Below, piece after piece: positions 8,893 through 17,674 of a stretch of 64,000 nt of DNA; the stretch's first letter is position 1; the number at the start of each line of letters is the position of its first letter. Source of the stretch: CAZWCX01 sp964632945 (GTDB taxonomy: Bacteria > Planctomycetota > MHYJ01 > WSZJ01 > CAZWCX01); contig CAZWCX010000024.1 in assembly GCA_964632945.1 (NCBI GenBank), positions 4,751 through 68,750 on the forward strand, written 5' to 3'. The translations under genes were made by a program, and so were the position numbers. The notes beneath the pieces were generated by a model. The model did not search any database and was not told the origin of the DNA. It was given only the letters and a program-made list of their open reading frames with translations.

Positions 8893-11820
8893 CTACCGGG
8901 ACTCCTCCCGACGCTTGCGCGCCTCCTCCAACTCGTGGACGAACTCCCCCTCCCAATCCGGCGCGAGTTCCCGGACCCGTTCGAAGTCCGCCACCGCTTC
9001 GGCCCAGCGCCCTTCGGCGGCATTCAGCCGGCCCCGCGTCAGGAGCGCGTCCTCGTCCTCGGCATCGCGCGCGAGCGCGCGGTCGAGATCTTCCCGTGCG
9101 GCCTGCCGGAGCCCCGCCGTCTCCCGTCCCTCCCCCTGCGCCCGCTGCGCGAGCATCCATCGAACGTCCCCCCGGCCCGACCAGGCTTCCTGGTAATCGG
9201 GGGCTCGGGCGAGAACGTGCGTGTAGTCCGCCTCGGCCCGCGCCAGCAGCTCGCGAGCATCCGCGCCCCGCTCCTGGAGCGTGGACGCCCAGGCCCGGCG
9301 CACCTCCGCGCGTTGATTCCAGAGATCGAGATCCTCGGGATCGAATTCCAGCGCGCGGGAGAAGTCCTCCTCGGAAGCGCGGTACGACTCCACGGGATCG
9401 CGACCCCGCACCCGGAGGTGGTTGCCCCAGGTCGCCTTGAGGCCGGCACGTCCCGCCCAGGCGATCACGAGGTGCGGGTCCAGTTCCAGGGCGCGCGAGT
9501 AGAATCGCTCCGCCTCCCGAAGACGGGGCACGGCATCGCCTCCTCGACGGGTGTCGAGATACGCCCAGCCGTCGAGGATCGCGGCCTTCCCGACCCATGC
9601 GCCGGCCGCATGCGGGTCCAGCGCCAGCGCCCGATCGTGATCCAGCGCCGCCCCGCGAAACTCCTCTTCGGGCGCCTCGCGGCGGTCCAGCAGCACCAGC
9701 CCGACCTCGAGCCGCGCGGCTCCCCGTCCCAGCCAGGCCTCGATCCGCTCGGGGTCCAATTCCAGAGCGCGGGAAAAGTCCGCCTCGGCCGCCCGGTGCC
9801 AGGGGACCGGGTCCTCTCCACCCCGCTGCGCTTCGTGGCCGATCTCCTGGGCGATCCGGCCGCGAAGGAGATGCAGGCGCACATACCCCGCGTCCTGCCC
9901 GAGCCCCTCGGCGCACACGGTCCTCGCCCCGTGAAGATTTCCGGATCGAACGAGGAGATGCGCGAGCGCCCCCACCGCGACCATCATGCCCGGGTCGGCC
10001 GACCGCGCCTCCTCGAGGAAGCGGCGGGCCTCGGCGAGGTCCCGGTCCCCGTCTCCCCCGAGCAGCCGCTGCAGTCCCCGCAAGCAGGCCATCCAGGCCT
10101 TCGATACGACCGCCCCCCCGTTCGACTCACCGACGGCGCCGCGCTCCAGCCCGTCCACGTCCGCAAGGAACCGTTGCCGAAGCTCCTGCGCACGTGCGTC
10201 CCGCGACACCGCCGCGACCCATCCCTCCCCGGTCGATTCGGGCATGCTCCCGCCCCGGTCCAGCCGGCCCGACTCCGCGAGTCTCCTTCCCTGTTCCCGA
10301 TTCCAGGCCTGCCGTACCTCGTCGATCCGGTCCGCCAGCCGGCCGGCGTATAGGATCGCGCGCTCGAACCGGCTGCGCGCGTACGACGGGTCCTTCTCCA
10401 GGGCGCGATCGTGTTCCGCCAGGGCCTCCTCATTCCGCTGCAACGCCTGGTACATCCTCCCCCGGTAGTCGTTCGGCGCCGGGTGCGCCGGGTCGGCCTG
10501 CTCGGCGCGAGCGGCCGCCTCGCGAACCTGGTCGAGATACGGCGCGGCGATCCGCACCGGCTGACCGATCCTCCGCAGGGTCAGGGCCATGTCCAGGCAG
10601 AGCGCGGCGCGCTCGCGCAACTCGGTCATTCGCTGCTCCCGGAGCGCCTGCTTCTCCCGCGCCATCCGCGCGGATTGCTGCGCAAACACCCCCGCGAAGG
10701 CCAGACCGAGCAGGACCGCGGCGCCCGCCGCGGCCGAGCCCCGATGCCAACGAGCCCAACGCCGCCATCGGCCGAAAAACGTTTCCGGCCTCGCCAGCAC
10801 CGCCTCGCCGTCCAGCCACCTCCGAAGATCCTCGGCCATGGCGCCGGCATGCTCGTACCGGTCCTTCGGATCCCGCGCCATCGCCTTCACGAGGATCGAC
10901 TCGATTTCCCGCGCGACCGTCGGGTCCACCCGGCGCGGCGCCGGGGGATCCTGGTTCAGCTTCCGCATCAGGACCGCCATCGGCGCACCCAGCTCGTACG
11001 GGGTCGCGCCCGTGATCAGGTGGTAGAGCACCGCACCCAAGGCATACACGTCGGACCGGGGCCCCGTGTTCTCCGGCTGGCCGGCGGCCTGCTCCGGGGC
11101 CATGTACATCGGCGTGCCGAGAATCTCGCCCGAGCGGGTCCGCAGGCTCGCGGCGCCTTCCTCCTCGGTCAGGCGCGCAAGCCCGAAGTCCGAGAGCTTC
11201 GCCCGGGCACGGCCCAGGCTCCCGGGCCGCCCCGCGCCGTCCGGCCCGGATTCGAATTCGAGGAGGATGTTCTCCGGCTTCACGTCGCGGTGGACGATCC
11301 CCTGCGCATGCGCGTGCGCCAGTCCCAGCGCGGCTTCCCGAACCAGTCGAACGGCTTCCCGGGGAGGAACACGCTCGCCGCCGGCACGGACGGCCAGCCC
11401 CAGGCTGCCGTCCCGGAGCAATTCCATCGTGTAGTAGGGACGTCCCTCGTGGACGCCGAAGTCGTAGATCCGGACGATGTGGGGATGGGCGAGCCCGGCA
11501 CAGGCGCGCGCCTCGCGCTGAAAGCGCTCGATCTGCCGCGCGGAGGCGTGATCCCCGTGCAGCAGCAACTTCAACGCGACCGTCCGGTTCAGTTGGCCGT
11601 CGAGCGCGAGATAGACGATCCCCGCCCCTCCGCGGCCGAGTTCTTCCTGCAGGCGATACCGCCCGAACCGTTCGTCCTCCCGGGGAACGAACGTCTCGCC
11701 GAGGGCATGGAGCAGCGCGGCATGCGCCTTGGTGGCGATCGCAAACTCCCCCTCGAGTTCCCCGGGCACGGCGGTCGATTCCCCGCGCAGGTGGCATTCC
11801 ACCAGGTCTTCGAGATTCAC
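8893..11820 (-). CDS. Ser/Thr protein kinase with TPR array
   Basis: A 975-aa protein with GTG start at 11820; the GTGA overlaps the stop of the sigma-factor gene, implying translational coupling. The kinase domain covers about residues 53-330: glycine loop GRGGAG 62-67, Lys84, HRD 177-179, DFG 211-213 and APEQ. A Gly/Arg-rich insert of about 20 residues separates the catalytic loop from DFG. A transmembrane helix (AAAGAAVLLGLAFAGVFA) lies near 365-382. The C-terminal 550 residues hold at least six TPR-like units marked FSRALELDP. The ECF-plus-STK pairing is a known planctomycete signalling arrangement. The kinase probably controls the adjacent sigma factor, but its direct substrate is not shown by sequence. 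Confidence 0.92.
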   Translation of the reverse strand: MNLEDLVECHLRGESTAVPGELEGEFAIATKAHAALLHALGETFVPREDERFGRYRLQEELGRGGAGIVYLALDGQLNRTVALKLLLHGDHASARQIERFQREARACAGLAHPHIVRIYDFGVHEGRPYYTMELLRDGSLGLAVRAGGERVPPREAVRLVREAALGLAHAHAQGIVHRDVKPENILLEFESGPDGAGRPGSLGRARAKLSDFGLARLTEEEGAASLRTRSGEILGTPMYMAPEQAAGQPENTGPRSDVYALGAVLYHLITGATPYELGAPMAVLMRKLNQDPPAPRRVDPTVAREIESILVKAMARDPKDRYEHAGAMAEDLRRWLDGEAVLARPETFFGRWRRWARWHRGSAAAGAAVLLGLAFAGVFAQQSARMAREKQALREQRMTELRERAALCLDMALTLRRIGQPVRIAAPYLDQVREAAARAEQADPAHPAPNDYRGRMYQALQRNEEALAEHDRALEKDPSYARSRFERAILYAGRLADRIDEVRQAWNREQGRRLAESGRLDRGGSMPESTGEGWVAAVSRDARAQELRQRFLADVDGLERGAVGESNGGAVVSKAWMACLRGLQRLLGGDGDRDLAEARRFLEEARSADPGMMVAVGALAHLLVRSGNLHGARTVCAEGLGQDAGYVRLHLLRGRIAQEIGHEAQRGGEDPVPWHRAAEADFSRALELDPERIEAWLGRGAARLEVGLVLLDRREAPEEEFRGAALDHDRALALDPHAAGAWVGKAAILDGWAYLDTRRGGDAVPRLREAERFYSRALELDPHLVIAWAGRAGLKATWGNHLRVRGRDPVESYRASEEDFSRALEFDPEDLDLWNQRAEVRRAWASTLQERGADARELLARAEADYTHVLARAPDYQEAWSGRGDVRWMLAQRAQGEGRETAGLRQAAREDLDRALARDAEDEDALLTRGRLNAAEGRWAEAVADFERVRELAPDWEGEFVHELEEARKRREESR

Positions 11821-12386
11821 AGCCTCTTCCCCAGTTCGATCAGCGCCCGCGCCGTCATCTTGCGCACCGCACCCGCGCTCTTGTTCATCGTTTGCCCGAC
11901 CTCCTCCGCGGTCATTCCTTGGAAGTACCGCAGGAGCAGGACTTGCCGATGCTCCTCCGTCAACTCCTCGAGCGCGCGGGCGATCTTTTCCCGTTGCTCG
12001 GCGCGATCCATCGCCGTGGAGAGTCCCATCGGCAGCTCTCGGGGCAATTCCACCGGCTCGCGCTTGCGGGCGCCGAAGTAGTCCCCCAGGTTGCAAATGC
12101 GGTGGTCGATGATCCGGCACAGCCAGAAAAAAAACGATTGCGCGTCCCGGGGCGTAAAATCGCCGAACTTTTCGTGTGCGGCCAGGAAGGCATCCTGCAG
12201 GACGTCCACGCTGTCGAGCTTCTGCCGCAGTTTCGGACCCAGTCGAGTCCGGACGAACAGGAGCGCGCGATCGAAGTGCATGGCAAACAACTGTTCATAG
12301 GCCGCCCGATCGCCGAGGCTGGCCCGATGGCACAGTTCTTCCGCCAGCGTCTCGGTCGCGGCATTGGGATCTCGCGGTTTCGTCAT
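11817..12386 (-). CDS. ECF-type RNA polymerase sigma factor
   Basis: A 189-aa protein. Region 2 (HFDRALLFVRTRL to DVLQDAFLAAHEKF) provides core binding and -10 recognition. Region 4 (LTEEHRQVLLLRYFQGMTAE, then NKSAGAVRKMTARALIEL) is a helix-turn-helix for -35 recognition. No region 1.1 or region 3 is seen, as expected for ECF factors. The start at 12386 (MTKPRD) is preferred because homology-like sequence begins soon after it; an in-frame ATG at 12410 is also possible. No anti-sigma gene is adjacent. Instead the stop overlaps a membrane-spanning Ser/Thr kinase, so phosphorylation is the likely control. A perfect inverted repeat lies 35 bp upstream. Confidence 0.92.
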   Translation of the reverse strand: MTKPRDPNAATETLAEELCHRASLGDRAAYEQLFAMHFDRALLFVRTRLGPKLRQKLDSVDVLQDAFLAAHEKFGDFTPRDAQSFFFWLCRIIDHRICNLGDYFGARKREPVELPRELPMGLSTAMDRAEQREKIARALEELTEEHRQVLLLRYFQGMTAEEVGQTMNKSAGAVRKMTARALIELGKRL

Positions 12387-12420
12387 GGGTCGCTGCTGCT
12401 CGAATCGCATTCCGAAAGCA

Positions 12421-12450
12421 GAATTCGCGCTCCGAGTGTCCCGCGAATTC
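12421..12450. promoter_or_regulatory. Perfect 9-bp inverted repeat upstream of sigma gene
   Basis: GAATTCGCG at 12421-12429 and its exact reverse complement CGCGAATTC at 12442-12450, separated by 12 bases, followed on the plus strand by a T6 run. The position, 35 bp before the proposed sigma start (11 bp before the alternative ATG at 12410), suits a dimeric repressor operator or a 5'-leader hairpin. The rest of the interval 12387-12804 shows no gene. Confidence 0.5.
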
Positions 12451-12804
12451 CTCGTTTTTTCGGCAATGACTCGAAGGCGAGGTCGGACAGGGACTTGAAT
12501 CTCCGCGATGCGCGTGGGGCCTCGCCGGTTTCCGGGAACGGAGCGCGGGCTTTTCCCCGTGCTGGGTGGAATCGCTCTCGATGTTCGCCCGATCCGGCTC
12601 CACCGGTCCTGAATCGCGAGTGGGTACGGCGGACCCTCGAACGCAACCCATGCACCGTGAGGCAACAGAGGAATCGCGCGTAGACCGAACGGGCGGGTGA
12701 AGACGCGAGAGCGGCCCCGGGGGCGGCCTCCGGTGGGCCGGTTCAGCGGTCGATCGCGGCCGCCCCCTGCGAGAGGCTCCTTGCCCGTTCCTCCGGGCCC
12801 GGTC

Positions 12805-14052
12805 TCATCGCCGCCGGCGCCGCCGGAGCGAGACGAGGCGCCGGCGCAGGCCGACCGGTCCCCGGGGGGCTTCCGGGGCCGGGGGGACTTCCTCGGAGCG
12901 CGCCAGCTGCACCGGGGTCGCGCCGATGGAGATCAAGACGAGGTCCTGGAGCAGTTCCGCCGGCGAGGCGTAGCGTTCTTCGCGGTCTTTCTCCAACATC
13001 TTCATGATGACGAAGTTGACCTTCGTCGAGATGATCGGGTTGAGTTCCGCCGGCGGGGTCGGGTCGACCTCGAGGTGCTGGCGCATCACCTCCTCGACGG
13101 TCTGGGCGGGGAAGGGGACGCGTCCGGTCACCATGTGATAGAAGGTTGCGCCGAGCGAATAGATGTCCGCGCGGATGTCGATGTCCTTGCGGTTTGCGCA
13201 GATCTCCGGGGCCATGTAGATCGGGGTCCCCACGCGACCCGCCCAATCCGCCTTCGCGCCCGCCTCCTGGCGGACCTGGGCGAGGCCGAGGTCGCAGAGC
13301 TTGGCGACCCCGTCGCGGCTCAGGATGATGTTGTCCGGTTTCACGTCCCGGTGGACGATGCCGAAGCGTTGCGCGTGTTCGAGGGCGCGGGCGACCTGGA
13401 TGACGATGTTGAGCGCGCGCTTGTCGTCGAGGGCGCCGCCGCGCTTGAGGAAGTCGCCGACGCGGACGCCGTCGACGTATTCCATGACGAAGTAGTGCTT
13501 GCCGTTGACCTCCCCGACGTCGATCCCCTGAACGATGTTCACGTGACTCAGTTTCGCCGTCGCCCGGGCTTCCATCATGAAGCGGCTGATGAATTTGCGG
13601 TTCTTCGAGATCTCGGGGATGAGCATCTTGATCGCGACCGGCCGCTGCAGGGTCAACTGCTTGGCTTTGTAGACGGTCCCCATCGCCCCCTTGCCGAGGA
13701 CGGATTTGATCTTGTAGCCGGGAATGCGGGGGATCTCGTCCTCCTCCTTGGGGTCGCTGACGAGGAGGTCGGCGAGTTCGTCGTTGGGCGCGGAGTGTTC
13801 GACCACGTCTTCGGTGATGGGGGCGACCGCGGACCCCGACGATTCCAGTTGTTCCAGGTACTCGTCGCGAATCGCCTCCATCTCGCGCAGTTCGTCCTCG
13901 TTGATGTGGCCGAGGGCGAAGAGAATCGACCCGAGGGTGCGGTCCCCCCTGGCCTCCTTGAGGAGCTTGAGGCACTTTTTCATCTGATCGGGCGTGACGA
14001 ACTCGGCGTCGACGGCGATCTTGGCGAGGATCATGTCTTCGCGGGCAGGCAT
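12805..14052 (-). CDS. Soluble Ser/Thr kinase with GspE_N-like domain
   Basis: A 415-aa protein. Residues 6-66 form two helical repeats, MILAKIAVDAEFVTPDQMKK and TLGSILFALGHINEDELREM, matching the pattern of GspE/MshE N-terminal domains. The kinase domain runs about 112-385: GKGAMG 120-125, Lys142, HRD 234-236, and DLG 254-256 in place of DFG (a tolerated variant), then YMAPE. No transmembrane segment is present and the C-terminus is strongly basic (RRRLVSLRRRRRR). It begins 19 bp after fabH and is the last gene of the kinase/FHA-PilT/PilT/glpK/fabH run. It is probably a cytoplasmic kinase; its substrate is unknown. Confidence 0.9.
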   Translation of the reverse strand: MPAREDMILAKIAVDAEFVTPDQMKKCLKLLKEARGDRTLGSILFALGHINEDELREMEAIRDEYLEQLESSGSAVAPITEDVVEHSAPNDELADLLVSDPKEEDEIPRIPGYKIKSVLGKGAMGTVYKAKQLTLQRPVAIKMLIPEISKNRKFISRFMMEARATAKLSHVNIVQGIDVGEVNGKHYFVMEYVDGVRVGDFLKRGGALDDKRALNIVIQVARALEHAQRFGIVHRDVKPDNIILSRDGVAKLCDLGLAQVRQEAGAKADWAGRVGTPIYMAPEICANRKDIDIRADIYSLGATFYHMVTGRVPFPAQTVEEVMRQHLEVDPTPPAELNPIISTKVNFVIMKMLEKDREERYASPAELLQDLVLISIGATPVQLARSEEVPPAPEAPRGPVGLRRRLVSLRRRRRR

Positions 14053-14071
14053 GGCCGGTCTTGGGGCTCCC

Positions 14072-15067
14072 TTACCAGTTCACGACGGCGCTGCCCCAGG
14101 TGAACCCCGAGGCGAAGGTGGCGAACATGAGGGTGTCGCCGGACTTGAAGCGGCCCGCGCGCGCCTCCTCGTCGAGCGCGATCGGCACGGAGGCCGCCGC
14201 GCAGTTGCCGTACTTTTCGATGCTGTGGTTGACCTTCTCGCGGGGCATGCCGATCAGTTCGGAGACCTTCTCGTTGATTCGCATGTTGGCCTGGTGGGGG
14301 ATGAAGTAGTCGATGTCGGCCGGGGTCAGGCGGTTGTGTTCGAGCGCCTCCTTGACCACGGCGACCATGGAGGTGACGGCCTCCTTGTAGACGACCTTGC
14401 CGTCCATCCGCGGGTAGTGGCGGCCCTGTTCGATCATCTCGTGGCCGATGCGCGGGTTGCACTTGCTGCTGGGGCCTTCGACCCAGAGGGTCTCGGCGAA
14501 GCGGCCGTCGGCATGGAGGTGGACGGAGAGGATGCCGCGATCGGCGGAATCGGAGGGACCGACGACGACGGCGCCGGCGCCGTCGCCGAAGAGGACGGTG
14601 ACGTGGCGGCCGTTGTCGGAAAACTCGAGCCCGGTGGAGTGGACCTCGGTCCCGACCACGAGGATCCGCTGGTACATTCCCATGCGGACGTAGACGTCGG
14701 CGATGGAGAGGGCGTAGAGGAAGCCGGTGCACTGATCGCGAACGTCGAGGGCGCCGATGCCGGGGTTGTCGAGGATCTTCTGGATGAAGCACGCGGTCCC
14801 GGGGAACTCGGCTTGCGGGGTCTGCGTGGCGCAGATCATGAAGTCGAGGTCCTTGGGCGCGAGTCCGGCCGCTTCGAGGGCGCGCCGGGCGGCCTCGGCG
14901 CCGATCTCGGCGGGTCCCCATCCGGCATCGACGTAGCGGCGCGTCCGGACGCCGGTGCGCTGGACGATCCACTCGTCGCTGGTGTTGAACATCTTGGAGA
15001 GGTCTTCGTTGGTGATGATCCGCGGGGGCAGATGGCTGCCGGTGCCGAGGATGCGGGATCGTTGCAT
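14072..15067 (-). CDS. fabH: Beta-ketoacyl-ACP synthase III
   Basis: A 331-aa protein that condenses acyl-CoA with malonyl-ACP to start fatty acid synthesis. The catalytic triad is visible: Cys113 in DVRDQCTGF, His in PHQANMR, and Asn in EKYGNCAAAS. Length is close to the 317 residues of E. coli FabH. The start at 15067 is supported by AGGAGG about 5 bases upstream. It follows glpK by 14 bp, which pairs a fatty-acid initiation enzyme with glycerol kinase and suggests phospholipid supply. Other FabH-like enzymes (OleC/OleA types, polyketide starters) share these motifs, but the fold signature and length fit FabH best. Confidence 0.92.
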   Translation of the reverse strand: MQRSRILGTGSHLPPRIITNEDLSKMFNTSDEWIVQRTGVRTRRYVDAGWGPAEIGAEAARRALEAAGLAPKDLDFMICATQTPQAEFPGTACFIQKILDNPGIGALDVRDQCTGFLYALSIADVYVRMGMYQRILVVGTEVHSTGLEFSDNGRHVTVLFGDGAGAVVVGPSDSADRGILSVHLHADGRFAETLWVEGPSSKCNPRIGHEMIEQGRHYPRMDGKVVYKEAVTSMVAVVKEALEHNRLTPADIDYFIPHQANMRINEKVSELIGMPREKVNHSIEKYGNCAAASVPIALDEEARAGRFKSGDTLMFATFASGFTWGSAVVNW

Positions 15068-15081
15068 GGTACCTCCTGCGA

Positions 15082-16566
15082 TCAGCTCCGGACCCGGGTG
15101 ACGGCGCGCTTCCAGCCCGCATAGCGCTGCTCGCGTTCCCGCGCCGGCATTTCGGGGGTGAAGGAGTTCTCCAGCCGGATCGAGGCCGCCGCGTCGCGGG
15201 CGGACTTCCACAAACCGACGTGAACGCCGGCGAGGAAGGCCGCGCCGAGCGCGGTGGTCTCGGTCACCTTGGGCCGGGTGACCCTGGCGTTGAGGATGTC
15301 CGCCTGGAACTGCATGAGAAAGTCGTTGGTGCACGCGCCGCCGTCGACGCGCAGTTCGCGAATGGGCAACCCGGTGTCCCGGCGCATGGCGTCGAGGACG
15401 TCGCGGGTCTGATAGGCGATCGACTCGAGGGTGGCGCGCACGATCTGCTCGCGCGTGGTCCCGCGGGTCAAGCCGAGGATGGCGCCGCGTGCGTACATGT
15501 CCCAGTAGGGCGCGCCGAGTCCGGTGAAGGCGGGAACCACGTACACGCCGTCGCCGTCCTTGGCCGCGCGAGCGATCTTCTCGGTGTCGGCCGCCTGGGA
15601 GATCACGCGCAGCTGGTCGCGCAGCCACTGGACGGCGGCCCCGGCGATGAAGACGCTCCCCTCGAGGGCGTAGACCGGGGCGTCGTCCTCGCCGCACGCC
15701 AGTGTGGTGACGAGGCCGTTGCGGGAGGCGATCGCGCGCTTGCCGGTGTTCATGACCGCGAACAGGCCGGTGCCGTAGGTGTTCTTGACCGAGCCGGGGG
15801 CGAGGCAGCCCTGCCCGAAGAGGGCCGCCTGCTGGTCGCCCGCCACGCCGCCGATCGGCACCCCGTCCGGCAGCCCGCGCACGCTCTGGGTCACCCCGAA
15901 GCGACCGCACGAGGGGAGCACGCGCGGCAGCACCGACGCGGGCACGTTGAGCCGGCGCAGGAGGTCCGGATCCCAGCGCAGCCGGTGGATGTCGTACAGC
16001 ATCGTGCGCGAGGCGTTCGTGTGGTCGGTGACGTGTTCCGCGCGATTGGTCAGGTTCCAGACCAGCCAGGTGTCGACGGTGCCGAAGAGCAGCCGGCCCT
16101 TCGCTGCCGCGGCGCGGGCGCCGGGATTCTTGTCCAGCAGCCACGCGACCTTGGTCCCCGAGAAGTAGGCGTCGATCGGCAGCCCCGTCCGGCGCAGGAC
16201 CTTCGGACCCCAGCCCTCGCGGCGGAGGGCGGTGCAACGCTCGGCGGTACGGCGACACTGCCAGACGATCGCGCGGCCGACCGGCTTCCCGGTCGCGCGG
16301 TCCCATACGATCGTCGTCTCCCGCTGGTTGGTGATGCCGATCCCGGCGATCCGCCCGGGCGAGACCCGCCCCTGCTTGATCGCCCGCACGAGCGTGTCCT
16401 GCACGGAATCCCAGATCTCCAGCGGATCGTGCTCCACCCAGCCGGCCTGCGGATAGTGCTGGGTGATCTCCCGGTACGCGGAGGCGACGATCTTCCCCTT
16501 GACGTCGACGAGCAGACTGCGGGTCCCGGTCGTTCCCTGGTCGATGGCGAGAATCAGTTTCGGCAT
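15082..16566 (-). CDS. glpK: Glycerol kinase
   Basis: A 494-aa FGGY-family kinase that converts glycerol and ATP to sn-glycerol 3-phosphate in the cytoplasm. The N-terminal phosphate motif AIDQGTTGTRS is at residues 7-17. FGGY signatures follow (YFSGTKVAWLLDKNPGARA, and GGVAGDQQAALFGQGC), and the C-terminal adenosine motif is DGGACTNDFLMQFQAD. Length matches E. coli GlpK (502). It begins 10 bp after pilT. The glpA/glpB/GlpC-like operon that would oxidise its product lies 5 kb away on the opposite strand, so the window encodes the route from glycerol to DHAP. Confidence 0.96.
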   Translation of the reverse strand: MPKLILAIDQGTTGTRSLLVDVKGKIVASAYREITQHYPQAGWVEHDPLEIWDSVQDTLVRAIKQGRVSPGRIAGIGITNQRETTIVWDRATGKPVGRAIVWQCRRTAERCTALRREGWGPKVLRRTGLPIDAYFSGTKVAWLLDKNPGARAAAAKGRLLFGTVDTWLVWNLTNRAEHVTDHTNASRTMLYDIHRLRWDPDLLRRLNVPASVLPRVLPSCGRFGVTQSVRGLPDGVPIGGVAGDQQAALFGQGCLAPGSVKNTYGTGLFAVMNTGKRAIASRNGLVTTLACGEDDAPVYALEGSVFIAGAAVQWLRDQLRVISQAADTEKIARAAKDGDGVYVVPAFTGLGAPYWDMYARGAILGLTRGTTREQIVRATLESIAYQTRDVLDAMRRDTGLPIRELRVDGGACTNDFLMQFQADILNARVTRPKVTETTALGAAFLAGVHVGLWKSARDAAASIRLENSFTPEMPAREREQRYAGWKRAVTRVRS

Positions 16567-16576
16567 GGCGCGTACG

Positions 16577-17656
16577 TCACTTTCCCTGGATGGTCCGATG
16601 GCCTTCCACGAACGACTCGAACCGGTTCTTGTCGATCCCGTACCGGAGGGCCTCGCCGCGGGTGATCAGTCCGTCTTCGAGGCGGGAGAAGATCGAATCG
16701 TCCATGAGCTGCATGCCCTCGCCGCGCGAGCTCTCGATCAGGGAGGAGATCTTGTGCGTGCCCCCTTCGCGGATCATGTTGGACAGGCTGGTGCAGCCGA
16801 ACAGGATCTCGTTGACCGGCACGCGCCCGCGCTTGTCGCGGCGCTTGAGCAGCAGCTGGGAGCAGACGCCGCGGAGCGAAAGCGACAGCTGGCTGCGGAT
16901 CTGGCCCTGCTGCTCCTCCGGGAAGACGTCGATGATGCGGTCGACCGTCTTGCCCGCGTTGTTGGTGTGCAGGGTGCCGAACACCACCGTCCCCATCTCG
17001 GCGAGCGACAGCGCCAGCCCGATCGATTCCCGATCGCGCATTTCCCCGACCAGGATGACGTCCGCGTCCTGGCGCGTCGCCGCGCGCAGGGCGGCGGCGA
17101 AGGTCTCCGTGTCCCGCCCGATCTCGCGCTGCGTGATCACCGACTTCTTGTTGCCGTGCATGTATTCGATCGGGTCCTCGATGGTCACCATGTGCCGGTG
17201 CGAGTTGGTGTTGATGTAGTCGATGATCGCCGCCAGCGTAGTGCTCTTCCCGCTGCCCGTGGGCCCGGTGACCAGGACCAGTCCGCTGCGCAGTTGCGCG
17301 AACCGCTCCAGCGTGCGCGGCAGGTTGAGGTCCTGCATCGAGTGGATGTTGTGCGGGATGATGCGGAAGACCCCGCCCATCCCGTTCCGGTGCTGAAAGA
17401 AGTTGACCCGGAAACGCGCGAGCCCCTTCACCTCGTAGGCGAAGTCGATCTCGTTGCGCTGCCGGAACTCCTCCCGGTCCCACCGGTCCATGATCTCGAG
17501 CAGGAGCCGCTCGGTGTCCTCCGCGCCCATCGGCGCCATCTGCAGCGGCTCGAGCTCGCCGTGGAGCCGGATCTTGATCGGCAGGCCCGCGACCACGTGC
17601 AGGTCCGAGCCGCCGGAGTCCAGCACCATCTTGAGGTACTTGTCGACCGTGGCCAT
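16577..17656 (-). CDS. pilT: PilT-type pilus retraction ATPase
   Basis: A 359-aa ATPase. An N-terminal PAS-like region (SDLHVVAGLPIKIRLHGEL) is followed by Walker A GPTGSGKST (131-139), an Asp box around TIEDPIEY, Walker B DVILVGEMRD, and a His box (GTLHTNN). A sequence SLSNMIREGG occupies the place of the PilT AIRNLIRE retraction motif. Length matches PilT (about 345-360). It would power depolymerisation of a type IV pilus or a related machine. No pilin, PilB, PilC or PilQ gene is in the window. It sits 18 bp downstream of a second, FHA-containing PilT-like gene. Confidence 0.93.
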   Translation of the reverse strand: MATVDKYLKMVLDSGGSDLHVVAGLPIKIRLHGELEPLQMAPMGAEDTERLLLEIMDRWDREEFRQRNEIDFAYEVKGLARFRVNFFQHRNGMGGVFRIIPHNIHSMQDLNLPRTLERFAQLRSGLVLVTGPTGSGKSTTLAAIIDYINTNSHRHMVTIEDPIEYMHGNKKSVITQREIGRDTETFAAALRAATRQDADVILVGEMRDRESIGLALSLAEMGTVVFGTLHTNNAGKTVDRIIDVFPEEQQGQIRSQLSLSLRGVCSQLLLKRRDKRGRVPVNEILFGCTSLSNMIREGGTHKISSLIESSRGEGMQLMDDSIFSRLEDGLITRGEALRYGIDKNRFESFVEGHRTIQGK

Positions 17657-17674
17657 GGCTCAGGCTCCTCCCGA

